A DNA stretch of 64,000 bases, taken from assembly GCA_964637345.1 (NCBI GenBank), contig CAZWTD010000003.1, forward strand, positions 9,781 to 73,780, written 5' to 3'. The notes beneath the pieces are model-generated. The model did no database searches and was not told the origin of the DNA. It saw only the letters and a list, made by a program, of their open reading frames with translations. The stretch's first letter is position 1. Each line of letters starts with the position of its first letter. Of this stretch, positions 1 through 9,134 are shown piece after piece. A program made the position numbers and the translations under genes. This DNA comes from CAZWTD01 sp964637345 (GTDB lineage: Bacteria > Patescibacteriota > Patescibacteriia > HK-STAS-PATE-3).

Positions 1-366
1 GCTCGGCTGTGTGTCAGCCGGCTTATTTGGAATTGTCCCAAGCGCGTTTCCGTCAAAGGGATCGTCAACATATTTGGGATTCGTCGTTATGGTAAACCTA
101 AGTCCGTTACGGGTAACGTCTCGCGAAGCCTGAAGCGCGCCGCTAGGCCAGCCGGTTGTTGTTCCGACCTGGGCGTAGGGAAGATTGCGGGCTAATTCAA
201 GTTGTTCGTTCGCGAGTGAGATTGCGGTTATTCGAGCCCGAGCGACGCCGATCGCTTGGACGCTCGAATAGTAGAGGCCGAGGACAGCACCCATAACAAT
301 AAGGAGCAGACCAAGGCCAACAACTGTTTCGACGAGCGTAAATCCTTTTGGAGACTTCCGAGTCAT
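1..366 (-). CDS. Type IV prepilin-like protein, 3' end outside window
   Basis: The first 122 codons of a prepilin are visible and no stop is reached before the window edge. The N-terminus has a short basic leader (MTRKSPKG) followed by FTLVET and a hydrophobic stretch to about residue 30. This is the class III prepilin signal, cut after Gly by PilD-type peptidase, with Glu at position 5 of the mature protein. Beyond residue 40 the sequence looks like a pilin globular domain with no clear family match. The ATG overlaps the pilC stop as ATGA, so it is co-translated with pilB and pilC. Whether it is the major pilin or a minor pseudopilin cannot be told without the C-terminus. Confidence 0.85.
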   Translation of the reverse strand, partial: MTRKSPKGFTLVETVVGLGLLLIVMGAVLGLYYSSVQAIGVARARITAISLANEQLELARNLPYAQVGTTTGWPSGALQASRDVTRNGLRFTITTNPKYVDDPFDGNALGTIPNKPADTQPS

Positions 367-1565
367 ATTGTCTCCGTTAGGGAGTAAATCGGGAGAATGA
401 CCGCAACGGCCATAATGGCAACCGCAACACCAAGGATTAACATCAGTATCGGCTCGATAATCGTCGAAAGGTTTCCCATTGTGTCATCAACGTCAGCCTC
501 ATAAAAGTCGGCGATTTCCGAAGCAATTTGGTCGAGGCTACCGCTTTGTTCACCGACAGTCACCATTTGGATTAAGAGCGGCGGGAAGAGCTTCGGTTCT
601 GATCCAAGGACTTTTGCGATTGTTGATCCGGTTTTTAAGCCCTCAGCTGCACGCTCGACTGCGCTACGGTACACCGTGTTCCCAAGCGTTTTTGCGATAA
701 TCTGGAAGCTTTCGACAATGTGGATGTCAGTTTCTAAGAGCGAAGATAGTGTTCGAGCGAATCGAGCGAGGTGAATTTTTTTTACGATCGTTCCTGCAAT
801 TGGGAGGCGAAGGATAAGGCGGTCGACAGAATGTCGAATGTCCGGTCGGCGGAGAAGTCGAACCGCGCCAGCGCCGAGCAGGGCTACGCCAATCGCTATT
901 AGGTAGCCGTACTTGATGAGGACTGAACTTAGGCCGATGAGAATTTTCGTTGGCAGGGGAAGTTCAACATTGCTCTCTTGGAAGACCGTCATCAGTTTTG
1001 GAATGACGAAAACGGTGACCGCGATTCCAATGCCTACCATTGCCACAACCACGATGACTGGATAGGTGAGTGCATTTTTCACCTTCGCGATAAGTTGATG
1101 GTCTTTTTTTAACTGAATGGTAAGACGCTTGAGCACTTCATCGAGTTTTCCGCTTGCCTCACCAGCTGCGACCATGCTCACAAAAATTTCACTAAAAATA
1201 GATTGGTGTTTTTCTAGGGCTGACGAAAAACTCACGCCCGACTTTACGTTGTCAGTTAAATCTTGGATGACGGCCTTAAAGTGCTTATTCGTCATCTGCT
1301 CGGCCAGAGTTTGAAGCGCCAGACTTAAGGAAAAGCCGGTCCGAATCATGACCTCAAGATTTTGTGTGAAAAATAGCTTTTGAACTAAGGTAACGCGCCG
1401 GAAGAGGCGGTCGGTGAGTGATATTTTTTCAACAAAAACAGTGAGGGAAATATTCGAAAAACCGTCCTCGGTCAGTTTTTTCCGGGCGGCGCTTTCCGAC
1501 TCTTCGCTGAGCCGGCCTTTGGCAATGCGATCGTTTTTTGTTCCTGTGTATTGGAAAACCGGCAT
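363..1565 (-). CDS. pilC: Type IV pilus inner-membrane platform protein PilC
   Basis: 400-residue polytopic protein of the T2SF/GspF family, which forms the membrane platform on which the PilB ATPase assembles pilin. Two homologous T2SF helical domains are seen (about residues 67-190 and 270-395), each followed by hydrophobic segments (near 165-190, 215-235 and 370-395). An N-terminal soluble part begins MPVFQYTGT, as usual for PilC. The length matches the family. The ATG directly follows the pilB stop (TAAATG) and the stop overlaps the prepilin start, so the three genes form one operon. Confidence 0.93.
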   Translation of the reverse strand: MPVFQYTGTKNDRIAKGRLSEESESAARKKLTEDGFSNISLTVFVEKISLTDRLFRRVTLVQKLFFTQNLEVMIRTGFSLSLALQTLAEQMTNKHFKAVIQDLTDNVKSGVSFSSALEKHQSIFSEIFVSMVAAGEASGKLDEVLKRLTIQLKKDHQLIAKVKNALTYPVIVVVAMVGIGIAVTVFVIPKLMTVFQESNVELPLPTKILIGLSSVLIKYGYLIAIGVALLGAGAVRLLRRPDIRHSVDRLILRLPIAGTIVKKIHLARFARTLSSLLETDIHIVESFQIIAKTLGNTVYRSAVERAAEGLKTGSTIAKVLGSEPKLFPPLLIQMVTVGEQSGSLDQIASEIADFYEADVDDTMGNLSTIIEPILMLILGVAVAIMAVAVILPIYSLTETI

Positions 1566-3293
1566 TTACTCTTTGGTGACGCGAAGAACTTCTTCGATTG
1601 TGGTTAATCCCATTTTGGCTTTAATAAAGCCATCTTGAATCATCACGAGCATTCCTTCTTCGATCGCAGCCTTTTCGATGTCGCTCGCGGCCGCTTGCTC
1701 GAGAATGAGTTTTCCGATTCGTTCGCTAACCTCGAGAATTTCATATATGCCGATTCGTCCTTTATATCCCTCCATGTTACACTGCTTGCAGCCCCGACCA
1801 CGGTAGAAGAGAAGATCGTCGATCGCTTGCTTCGATGAGAGAATAACGCCTTCGCGTTCAAGGGCCTCGAGGATGAATTGTACGTTTATTTGTCGTTCAA
1901 GTTCTTGTATCGCTTTTTTTGAAAGTGTGTAGCTTTCAATACAGCTCGAGCAGATTTTTCGGACAAGCCGTTGGGCGACAATCATGTTCGTCGTCGAGGC
2001 GATCAGGAAGGTTGGAACATGCATTTCCGAAAGGCGGGGCAGGGCCGTGACGGCATTGTTTGTGTGCAGTGTCGACAAAACGAGGTGGCCGGTCAGGGCG
2101 GCCTGAGTCGCCATATTGGCAGTTTCATCGTCGCGAATTTCGCCGACCATGATGATGTTTGGGTCTTGCCGCAAGAGGGCGCGCAGTCCGTTAGCGAAGG
2201 TAAAGCCAATTCTTGGGTTTACTTGGGTTTGATTAATCCGTGGCATCCGGTATTCGATCGGATCTTCAACCGTAGAAATGTTGACTTTTGGAACATTGAG
2301 GATGTTGAGGATGGTGTAGAGCGTCGTCGTTTTTCCTGAACCGGTTGGTCCGGTTACGAGGAGTAAGCCGTGTGGTTTTGCGACGTTACGCTTGAGAATT
2401 TCGAGAGGAGCGGGTTGCAGCCCGAGTTGGTTGAGCGAAAGAACTTGAGCGCTTTCATGGAGTAGGCGGAGGACCATCTTTTCTCCATCATAGACGGGAA
2501 GAATAGAAACGCGGAAGGAAACCTTATGGTCTTCCGTGTTGATTTTAAAGCGGCCGTCTTGCGGGAGGCGATGTTCGTCAATTTTCAGATCAGACAGAAT
2601 CTTCACCCGGGCGACAACGCCGGTATGAATTGTTTTTGGAAGCGACATAACGTCGCGGAGTATGCCGTCGATTCGGTAGCGAACAATTGTGTCGCGCTCG
2701 GTTGGTTCAATGTGGATATCAGACGCACCTTCAAAAATTGCATATTCAAGGAGGGTATCAACAATCCGGACAACAGGAAGATCTTCGGCGAGCTCCTTCA
2801 GGTCCTTCGTCGCGCTGACCGACTGCTCGTCGATGTTCGTAATGTTTTTAAACTCCGCTTTCAGCCCCCGATGGAACTGCTTCAGCACCTCGCGGATACT
2901 CGTCGGAGTTGTAACAGCCAGTTCGAGCGTAAGGTTCGTCCGTCGCCGGATGAATTCTATTGTTTGCAGGTCATCGGGATCGAGCAGGGCAAGCTTTAGG
3001 CGATCCTCTACCTTGTCGTACGCAACAACATTGTGAACCTGGATCAGCGGTTCTGGGATGAGGGCAAGGATATCTCTGCGAATAACCTGATTCTTCAGGT
3101 CAACAAAAGGCAGATTAACCGTTTTGGCTAATCCTTCATATAAAATCGATTCCGAGACGAGATTGGATTGAACGAGATACTCGTCGAGCGGGACATTCTT
3201 CGCTCGAGCTTCAAGCGTCGCTTTCTCAATTTGTTCTTCGGTGAGAAGGCGGCCTTGGGTAAGAACCTCGTTTAATTGTTTTTCGTGAATCAT
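1566..3293 (-). CDS. pilB: Type IV pilus assembly ATPase PilB
   Basis: 575-residue secretion ATPase of the GspE/PilB family that powers pilus extension from the cytoplasmic face. Visible parts: N-terminal MshEN-type domain (about 1-140), Walker A GPTGSGKT (315-322), Asp box TVEDPIEY (341-348), Walker B region IIMVGEIRD (380-388), His box ending STLHTN (401-412), and the zinc-binding tetracysteine C448, C451, C502, C505 typical of PilB. PilT lacks the N-terminal domain and these cysteines, which argues for PilB. A purine-rich AGGGGG lies 4-5 bases before the ATG. No pilT is visible in this window. Confidence 0.95.
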   Translation of the reverse strand: MIHEKQLNEVLTQGRLLTEEQIEKATLEARAKNVPLDEYLVQSNLVSESILYEGLAKTVNLPFVDLKNQVIRRDILALIPEPLIQVHNVVAYDKVEDRLKLALLDPDDLQTIEFIRRRTNLTLELAVTTPTSIREVLKQFHRGLKAEFKNITNIDEQSVSATKDLKELAEDLPVVRIVDTLLEYAIFEGASDIHIEPTERDTIVRYRIDGILRDVMSLPKTIHTGVVARVKILSDLKIDEHRLPQDGRFKINTEDHKVSFRVSILPVYDGEKMVLRLLHESAQVLSLNQLGLQPAPLEILKRNVAKPHGLLLVTGPTGSGKTTTLYTILNILNVPKVNISTVEDPIEYRMPRINQTQVNPRIGFTFANGLRALLRQDPNIIMVGEIRDDETANMATQAALTGHLVLSTLHTNNAVTALPRLSEMHVPTFLIASTTNMIVAQRLVRKICSSCIESYTLSKKAIQELERQINVQFILEALEREGVILSSKQAIDDLLFYRGRGCKQCNMEGYKGRIGIYEILEVSERIGKLILEQAAASDIEKAAIEEGMLVMIQDGFIKAKMGLTTIEEVLRVTKE

Positions 3294-3316
3294 TTTCCCC
3301 CTAGTTTTGCTCCAAT

Positions 3317-3345
3317 ACTATACCACGCCAGCCCGCATTCGTAAA
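3317..3345 (-). promoter_or_regulatory. Promoter of the pil operon
   Basis: Read on the minus strand, TTTACG (3345-3340) and TATAGT (3322-3317) are 17 bases apart. TGG directly precedes the -10, giving an extended -10. Transcription would start near 3310, about 17 bases before the pilB ATG. Read by eye, not scored. Confidence 0.65.
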
Positions 3346-3361
3346 GTTGGCAAAAATGGAT

Positions 3362-5143
3362 TTAAAAATCGAAGATGTAGATCGAGTCGCGAATTTTGGT
3401 TGTTGGTTGAAACTGCCGTAGCCAGCCGTAGTCAGAATAGGAATTTGGATCGAAAAGAACCCCGCCACTGATAGCAACCGTTCCTTTTGGTAAGCCAGCC
3501 GTAAGGATTTCTTGCGTCGTTGGAAGATGTTCGTAGTGAATTCCAAAACCGGCAAGGTCGATCGAGGTGAAAAATACTCCGTAGACGCGATCCGGTTTTC
3601 GTTCGTCGAGGTAACGTTTGAGCTCCCGAAAACCTTGGCCCCAGTCGAAGTTCGAGTCAAGTAGGTAGCGTGGACCCTGGCGCGATCCGCCGACGAATTC
3701 GGAGAAAAAGGCGAGTTCATTCGGATAGACTAGGGCAGCACGGACCCAAGATCCAAGCAAAAGAACGCTAAGTATGGCCAATCCTAGACGTTTTGTGAAA
3801 AAGGGGTGACGAAAGAGGTGGCCGAGTCCTAGGTAGATGAAGGGGAAGATTGGGAGGAGATGCCGGACCCCAAGGTTAATATGACTCGTCATGCTCCAGG
3901 CGAGATACACAAGCGGAGGCGTTACGAGGGCGATACTTTGGAATGAGGAGCGTTGCCACCACTGCGTGAGACGCGATCTCCAGTAAAAGCGCTCCGTCGT
4001 TGTTCGCCTTTGATGAAGAGCAAGGACAATGAGCGTTGCGAAGCCAAGGATAACAATGATCGCCGGGGTTTTTAGGAAAAATGCTACCGGGAAGTAGTAC
4101 CACCAGCCCATGTTCGAGGTTTGTCCGAGGAGATAGGTTCCGTGCCCGTAGTAATTATGGAGGGCCAGGTCAATGAGTCCTTGAAAATAGGGGAGAGCTG
4201 GAATCGGAACATCCTTCGCTAGTTGATAAATCGTCTGGCCGGGCTCCTGGTCTGGACTGAGCGTCTTACTCCAGAACGGAATAGCTAGAACGGGGTTACC
4301 GGAAGCCTGGGGGTTTTCGCTGGAGGCGGCAGAATAAAACTCTTGCACCGCTTGTATATGCATTGCTGGTTGTATTTGGAATCCGTAGAGCATCCACCCG
4401 AAAAAACCAGTAATAAGAACGAGAAGGCCTAGTCCAGCTAGCCAGCGCCGTAGCGTGAGTACGGGCTTTGTCCGTTGGGTAATCGGATGCATAAGTGCAA
4501 GGAGTCCGAGGGCTGGAAGAACAAACCAGAGAATAATCGCCGAAAATTTCGTTAATTGGGCTGCTGCAAAACAAAGAGAAAATATCAGAAAACGTTTCTT
4601 TGTCGGCTTTTCGATAACCCGGAGAAAGCTTAGGCATGATAAAAAGAAAAAGAGTCCGAGTCCGACGTCGGTTGTTATAAGGCGTCCATGGGCCAGAAGT
4701 GTTGGGTCAACGAGGAAAAACGCAAAAACAAAAAAACCAACGCGCGGGCCAAAAATACGCGTTGCGCTTCGTTCAACGGTGAGGGCTAAGGCTAGGAAAA
4801 GAAGGATAATGGGAATACGCCCAAGAAGGAGTAGCTTTTCTGGGGGAATTGTGGTATGGTATAGAACACGTCGGGCGAAGTTCCACTGGTCTTGTTGGGT
4901 CCAGCTTTGATCGTGAAAGGGGAGTTGAATATTCGTGGCAAGGAGCGGCGCCGCAGCGAGCAGCTTGACGAGTGGCGGGTGTTCTGGGTTGAGCGTTACT
5001 TCCCCAGTCTTCCAATACGAAATTCCGCTCACGAGGTGAGTTCCCTCATCGATTGTTTGGGAGTCTGACCAAGCCCCGAAGCATTCAGCAATAAATACCC
5101 CGAGGAGAAGAGCGACAATAATGAAGGGTCGAATGCGGTTCAT
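3362..5143 (-). CDS. GT39-type membrane glycosyltransferase (PMT/ArnT fold)
   Basis: 593-residue protein with about 11-12 hydrophobic segments, resembling phospholipid-carrier-dependent glycosyltransferases (PMT_2/GT39, GT-C fold). After the first membrane helix, the first loop carries the acidic pair DE (DEGTH, near residue 32) and then NPEHPPLVK near residue 53, a combination typical of the family. A second acidic element (ITTDVG, near 155) follows. Such enzymes move a sugar from a polyprenyl-phosphate donor to a protein or lipid on the outer face. The acceptor is unknown. The neighbouring pilus operon makes pilin glycosylation possible, but this is only inference. Its start codon shares bases with that of the divergent gene at 5142. 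Confidence 0.8.
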   Translation of the reverse strand: MNRIRPFIIVALLLGVFIAECFGAWSDSQTIDEGTHLVSGISYWKTGEVTLNPEHPPLVKLLAAAPLLATNIQLPFHDQSWTQQDQWNFARRVLYHTTIPPEKLLLLGRIPIILLFLALALTVERSATRIFGPRVGFFVFAFFLVDPTLLAHGRLITTDVGLGLFFFLSCLSFLRVIEKPTKKRFLIFSLCFAAAQLTKFSAIILWFVLPALGLLALMHPITQRTKPVLTLRRWLAGLGLLVLITGFFGWMLYGFQIQPAMHIQAVQEFYSAASSENPQASGNPVLAIPFWSKTLSPDQEPGQTIYQLAKDVPIPALPYFQGLIDLALHNYYGHGTYLLGQTSNMGWWYYFPVAFFLKTPAIIVILGFATLIVLALHQRRTTTERFYWRSRLTQWWQRSSFQSIALVTPPLVYLAWSMTSHINLGVRHLLPIFPFIYLGLGHLFRHPFFTKRLGLAILSVLLLGSWVRAALVYPNELAFFSEFVGGSRQGPRYLLDSNFDWGQGFRELKRYLDERKPDRVYGVFFTSIDLAGFGIHYEHLPTTQEILTAGLPKGTVAISGGVLFDPNSYSDYGWLRQFQPTTKIRDSIYIFDF

Positions 5144-5516
5144 GCGTACGTCAGTTCATGCCTTTCGGGATCATTTTCCCCTATCGTTTTGGCGGAGCCC
5201 TTTTACGTATGGATTTGTTGGCGGCAGTCTATTGTTGAACATTGGGAGCTGGCTTCTTCTCCTCCAGTCGACAGATCCCAACGAACCCCTTGTTCCGCTC
5301 CATTATACCATCTCGATCGGCGTTGACCGAATTGGACAATGGACCGAGTTGTTTTTCATGCCGGGCTTGGCTGCGGCCATCCTCGTCGTGAATACCATTT
5401 TTGCTTGGATGGCGTGGCGGCAGCCATTATTGGCGAAGACGCTGCACATTGGCACCTTCCTCGTCCAAGTGATCGTCGCCATGAGCACGGTATTTTTGGT
5501 TATGCAATTCTATTAA
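5142..5516 (+). CDS. Small membrane protein upstream of mraY, function unknown
   Basis: 124 residues with three hydrophobic segments (about 21-40, 68-88 and 98-123). Between the first two is LHYTISIGVDRIG, which recalls the PLHFN..G..D.WG motif of DUF1648-type membrane proteins; this is a weak resemblance. ATG codons at 5121 and 5133 are also in frame. The one at 5142 was chosen because the earlier ones lie inside the divergent gene, but none has a good ribosome binding site. The stop lies three bases before mraY, so it probably belongs to the mur operon. Confidence 0.65.
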   Translation: MRTSVHAFRDHFPLSFWRSPFTYGFVGGSLLLNIGSWLLLLQSTDPNEPLVPLHYTISIGVDRIGQWTELFFMPGLAAAILVVNTIFAWMAWRQPLLAKTLHIGTFLVQVIVAMSTVFLVMQFY

Positions 5517-5519
5517 GAT

Positions 5520-6566
5520 ATGTTTCAAGACGCCTTTTCCATAGTACGGATTTTTTCTCTCTCAGCTCTGGCTTTTGTCCTGACGATGCTTTGGACCCCA
5601 GTGCTAACGAACTTTCTGTATCGTCATAAACTTGGGAAGCAAATTCGCGACGAAGCGTCTGCTCCGGTTTTTGCAAAGCTTCATAAGGAAAAATCCGGCA
5701 CCCCCACGATGGGCGGTGTTCTCATTTGGGGAACGACAACCGTTCTTATTTTTCTCTGTTGGGCTTTAGCGGAATTCACCTCGCTTTCGTTTTTCGACCG
5801 TTTGAACTTCTTGTCTCGCTCCGAGACACTGTTGCCGATTGGGGCCTTGCTCGCAACAGCCCTTGTTGGCCTTCTTGATGATTTTTACAACGTCCGTCGC
5901 ATTGGTCCAAATGGCGGGGGACTTCGAACTCGTCATCGACTCCTGATATATTTCGTAATCGCTGCGGTTGCTGCTTGGTGGTTCGTCGCCAAACTTGATT
6001 GGACGACGCTTCATGTTCCCTTCGTTGGGAATTTTGATATTGGTTGGTGGTTTGCGCCAATCATTGTTTTCGTGATCGTTGCGACGAGCCATTCCGTCAA
6101 CATTGCAGACGGACTTGATGGATTAGCCGGCGGTCTCGCGCTCGCAGCATTTTTCGCCTTCGGTTTTATTGCGTTTGTCGAAGGACATACCGATTTAGCC
6201 ACGCTTTGTCTTGTGATTGCCGGCGCGTTATTGGCTTTTCTTTGGTTTAACATCCACCCAGCTCGTTTCTTTATGGGCGATACAGGGTCGATGCCGCTCG
6301 GGACAATGCTCGCTATTTTAGCGATTCTCACAAACACCATCTTTTTGCTTCCGGTTATTGGTGTTCTGTTTGTTGCTGAAGCGCTTTCCGTTATTCTTCA
6401 GGTAGCCTCAAAGCGCCTTCGAAAAAAGAAGCTTTTTCTTTCAGCGCCTTTCCATCATCACCTTGAAGCAATTGGCTGGCCTGAGACGAAAATTGTTATG
6501 CGGTTTTGGGTTATTGCAGCCGTATCCGCGGTTCTCGGCGTAACCTTGTTTTTGGCGGAACGTTGA
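5520..6566 (+). CDS. mraY: Phospho-N-acetylmuramoyl-pentapeptide transferase MraY
   Basis: 348-residue integral membrane enzyme that joins UDP-MurNAc-pentapeptide to undecaprenyl phosphate, giving lipid I. About ten membrane segments are seen. Conserved elements: GTPTMGG near residue 60, the catalytic Asp pair in GLLDDF near 115, NIADGLDGLAGG near 195, GDTGSMPLG near 255 and the HHHLE motif near 312, all expected for MraY. The first gene of the lipid II series in this cluster; it overlaps murD by one base (TGATG). Confidence 0.96.
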   Translation: MFQDAFSIVRIFSLSALAFVLTMLWTPVLTNFLYRHKLGKQIRDEASAPVFAKLHKEKSGTPTMGGVLIWGTTTVLIFLCWALAEFTSLSFFDRLNFLSRSETLLPIGALLATALVGLLDDFYNVRRIGPNGGGLRTRHRLLIYFVIAAVAAWWFVAKLDWTTLHVPFVGNFDIGWWFAPIIVFVIVATSHSVNIADGLDGLAGGLALAAFFAFGFIAFVEGHTDLATLCLVIAGALLAFLWFNIHPARFFMGDTGSMPLGTMLAILAILTNTIFLLPVIGVLFVAEALSVILQVASKRLRKKKLFLSAPFHHHLEAIGWPETKIVMRFWVIAAVSAVLGVTLFLAER

Positions 6567-7987
6567 TGGGTGATGAACAGCAATACGGCACAGCGCTGCG
6601 TAGAGCACTTCGGTCCGAGTGGCGCGGACGTCGCGTGACCGTGATGGGGCTTGGGCAGTATCGGTATGGGACCGGTCAATCCTCCGCGGCGTTTTTTGCG
6701 TCTCTCGGAGCTAAGGTATTGGTTACCGACCGTCTTTCGTCCGAACATTTTCGTTCGGCTCGGGTAGCGCTCCGGTCCTACACAAACATTCGCTATCGAT
6801 TCGGGGAGCACCGCATCGCCGATTTTGAACAGACCGATTTAGTAATAAAAAATCCGATTATTCCTGCGACGTCGGAGTATCTTCAAGCCGCTCGGGCTCG
6901 TGGAATTCCAGTTGAGACTGATGTAAGTTGGTTTATTGGTCGCTGTCCGAGTCGGGTTATTGGCGTAACAGGGACGCGCGGAAAAAGCACGACAGCGACG
7001 CTTATCGCTCATCTCCTTGGCGGCGAAGCGTCAAATGTATGGCTCGGGGGAAATATCGGTCGTTCGCCACTGCATTTTTTCTTTCGCCTCAATCCCGACT
7101 CGCTGGTTGTGCTTGAGCTTTCGAGTTGGATGCTCGAATCCATCGCGCCGCACCACTGGTCGCCGTCGATCGCGGTGGTAACGAATTTTTACCGCGATCA
7201 CTTGAATACGTATTCATCATTCGCCGCGTATACGCGAGCGAAGTCTCTGATCGCTCGTTTTCAGCGGCGGTCGGATATCTGTATTTCCAACGGCGATCAG
7301 CCAACGGTGCAGTCGGTACTTCGAAACATGCCAGGTAAACAGATTCGCTTTTCACTTCAAAACAAAGGTGAAGCGACCCTTAGGGGCGAGTCGTTCGTAT
7401 TGAAGCGCGGAGCAAAAATGACACGTTTAGCCTTGCGACGCGACCTGCGCTTGCCCGGAAAACACAATCTTGCGAATGCTTTAGCCGCGCTCACGGCAGC
7501 CGCGCTTCTTGAGCTCCCTGAGCAACGTCTTCGCGCGCGCCTTCGACGTTTTCAGGGCGTCCCGGAACGCATCGAAACAATTCGTATCCTTCGCCGTCGG
7601 CGTTTTGTTGATGATACGACAGCGACAAGTCCAGACGCGACGATCACTGCCGTACATTGCTTTTCGAAACCCTTGACCCTCATCGCCGGGGGAACGGATA
7701 AGTCTCTTGAGTTTTCTGCACTCGCTCACGTTATTGCACAACGCACAACGCGAGTGATTCTCTTGCCCGGAACAGCAACCGATCGTTTGTCCGTGAAACT
7801 ACAAAAGCTCAACGTTTCTTTTTTCGGCCCGGTTCAATCAATGCGTGAGGCTGTTCGGTTAGCTTGGAAGGGCTCTCGGCCGGGCGAGACAATCCTCTTA
7901 TCGCCTGGAGCTGCGAGCTTTGGGCTCTTTGTGAACGAGTTTGACCGCGGAAAAGCTTTTCGCCGGGCTGTGCAAGGACTGCAATGA
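6566..7987 (+). CDS. murD: UDP-N-acetylmuramoyl-alanine--D-glutamate ligase MurD
   Basis: 473-residue cytoplasmic Mur ligase that adds D-Glu to UDP-MurNAc-L-Ala. The ATP loop GVTGTRGKST is near residue 133. Other Mur ligase signs are GKHNLANALAA in the central/C-terminal hinge, DDTTATSPDA and LIAGGTDKS. The usual NxxxDHLD motif reads NFYRDHLN, so the final Asp is Asn. The N-terminal dinucleotide-like loop (GLGQYRYGTGQS) is longer than the usual GLGxSG. An in-frame ATG at 6506 lies within mraY; the ATG at 6566, overlapping the mraY stop, is preferred. Confidence 0.92.
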   Translation: MGDEQQYGTALRRALRSEWRGRRVTVMGLGQYRYGTGQSSAAFFASLGAKVLVTDRLSSEHFRSARVALRSYTNIRYRFGEHRIADFEQTDLVIKNPIIPATSEYLQAARARGIPVETDVSWFIGRCPSRVIGVTGTRGKSTTATLIAHLLGGEASNVWLGGNIGRSPLHFFFRLNPDSLVVLELSSWMLESIAPHHWSPSIAVVTNFYRDHLNTYSSFAAYTRAKSLIARFQRRSDICISNGDQPTVQSVLRNMPGKQIRFSLQNKGEATLRGESFVLKRGAKMTRLALRRDLRLPGKHNLANALAALTAAALLELPEQRLRARLRRFQGVPERIETIRILRRRRFVDDTTATSPDATITAVHCFSKPLTLIAGGTDKSLEFSALAHVIAQRTTRVILLPGTATDRLSVKLQKLNVSFFGPVQSMREAVRLAWKGSRPGETILLSPGAASFGLFVNEFDRGKAFRRAVQGLQ

Positions 7988-9111
7988 TGCATCGAGGCCG
8001 TACAACCCACAAACCAGATTTGATTCTTCTTGCGATCCTCGCTGGCATTGTTCTTTTTGGCCTTATTATGTTGTCGTCGGCGTCATCCGTAACAGCGTTT
8101 CAGCAGTACGGGGATACGAATGAACTCGTGAAGCGCCAAATCATCAGCGCCCTGGTTGGATTTGCGGCGATGTTTATCTGTTTCCGTATCGACTACCACG
8201 TTTGGCGCCGTTTTGCGATTCCGCTCCTCGCAATTTCCATCCTCGGGTTAATTCTCGTTTTTGTGCCTGGTATCGGCCGCGAGGTGCTCGGTGCGCGTCG
8301 CTGGATAGATCTTGGCGTTTCCTTTCAGCCCACGGAAATTGTGAAGCTTGCCTTTCTTTTTTATCTCGCAAGCTGGCTCGAGCGTCGTCAATCAGGCTTT
8401 CATGATGCGAGAACGAGTCTTCTGCCTTTCGTTATGGTTCTTGGTTTGATCACCCTTCTCGTTATGGCTCAACCGGACCTCGGAACCATGTCCGTGATCG
8501 CGATAATCGGTATTTCCATGTATTTTATTGGCGGCGCACCGATGAAGCACTTCCTCTGGATTGGCGCGGCTAGCGTTGGATTATTCGCCTTGCTCGTAAA
8601 AATTGCCCCCTATCGAGCGGCGCGTTTTACTGTTTTCCTCAATCCAGAAATTGACCCGCAAGGTATCGGATACCATATCAACCAGGCTCTTCTCGCAATT
8701 GGTTCCGGCGGTTTGTTTGGGGTTGGACTTGGCCACTCGCGTCAGAAGTTTAATTATCTCCCCGAGGCTTCAACCGATTCGATTTTCGCGATTATGGGGG
8801 AGGAGCTAGGCTTCTTTATTGTTCTCCTCTTCATTGGTGCTTTTTTGGCATTTGTCTATCGAGGATTTCGTATTGCACGCCAAGCCCCGGATATGTTCGG
8901 TCGGCTTCTCGCTGCAGGAATTACGACCTGGTTCGCCTTTCAGGCATTTATAAATATTGGAGCTCTCACCGGCGTGCTCCCGCTGACCGGAATTCCGCTT
9001 CCTTTTGTTAGCTACGGCGGTACGGCCCTAGCCATCGCCCTGGCGGCATCGGGAATACTGCTTAATATTAGCGCTTCGACGGTTGAACGATCGCGTGCCG
9101 GAAACGGATAA
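7984..9111 (+). CDS. ftsW: Lipid II polymerase FtsW (SEDS family)
   Basis: 375-residue SEDS glycosyltransferase with about ten membrane helices. The long extracytoplasmic loop contains LGHSRQKFNYLPEASTDSIF, the signature region of FtsW/RodA, and a catalytic Asp equivalent is expected in it. The GARRW..LG..SFQPTE motif near residue 105 is also conserved. The mur-cluster position favours FtsW over RodA, although no other SEDS gene is visible, so it might also serve PBP2. Its start overlaps the murD stop; two successive ATG codons (7984 and 7987) are possible. Confidence 0.92.
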   Translation: MMHRGRTTHKPDLILLAILAGIVLFGLIMLSSASSVTAFQQYGDTNELVKRQIISALVGFAAMFICFRIDYHVWRRFAIPLLAISILGLILVFVPGIGREVLGARRWIDLGVSFQPTEIVKLAFLFYLASWLERRQSGFHDARTSLLPFVMVLGLITLLVMAQPDLGTMSVIAIIGISMYFIGGAPMKHFLWIGAASVGLFALLVKIAPYRAARFTVFLNPEIDPQGIGYHINQALLAIGSGGLFGVGLGHSRQKFNYLPEASTDSIFAIMGEELGFFIVLLFIGAFLAFVYRGFRIARQAPDMFGRLLAAGITTWFAFQAFINIGALTGVLPLTGIPLPFVSYGGTALAIALAASGILLNISASTVERSRAGNG

Positions 9112-9113
9112 TT

Positions 9114-9134
9114 ATGAATAGCGTAGCCCTATGA
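9114..9134 (+). other. Six-codon minigene bridging ftsW and murG
   Basis: A tiny ORF (ATG, five codons, TGA; peptide MNSVAL) begins two bases after the ftsW stop. Its stop overlaps the murG start as ATGA. It fills the only non-overlapping junction in the mraY-secA run and could carry ribosomes on to murG. It may be chance; no ribosome binding site is evident. Confidence 0.25.

Noticed and set aside
4455..4910. 151-codon plus-strand open frame
   Set aside because: Antisense shadow of the GT39 membrane protein; its Arg/Lys-rich composition is what a hydrophobic gene gives on the other strand.
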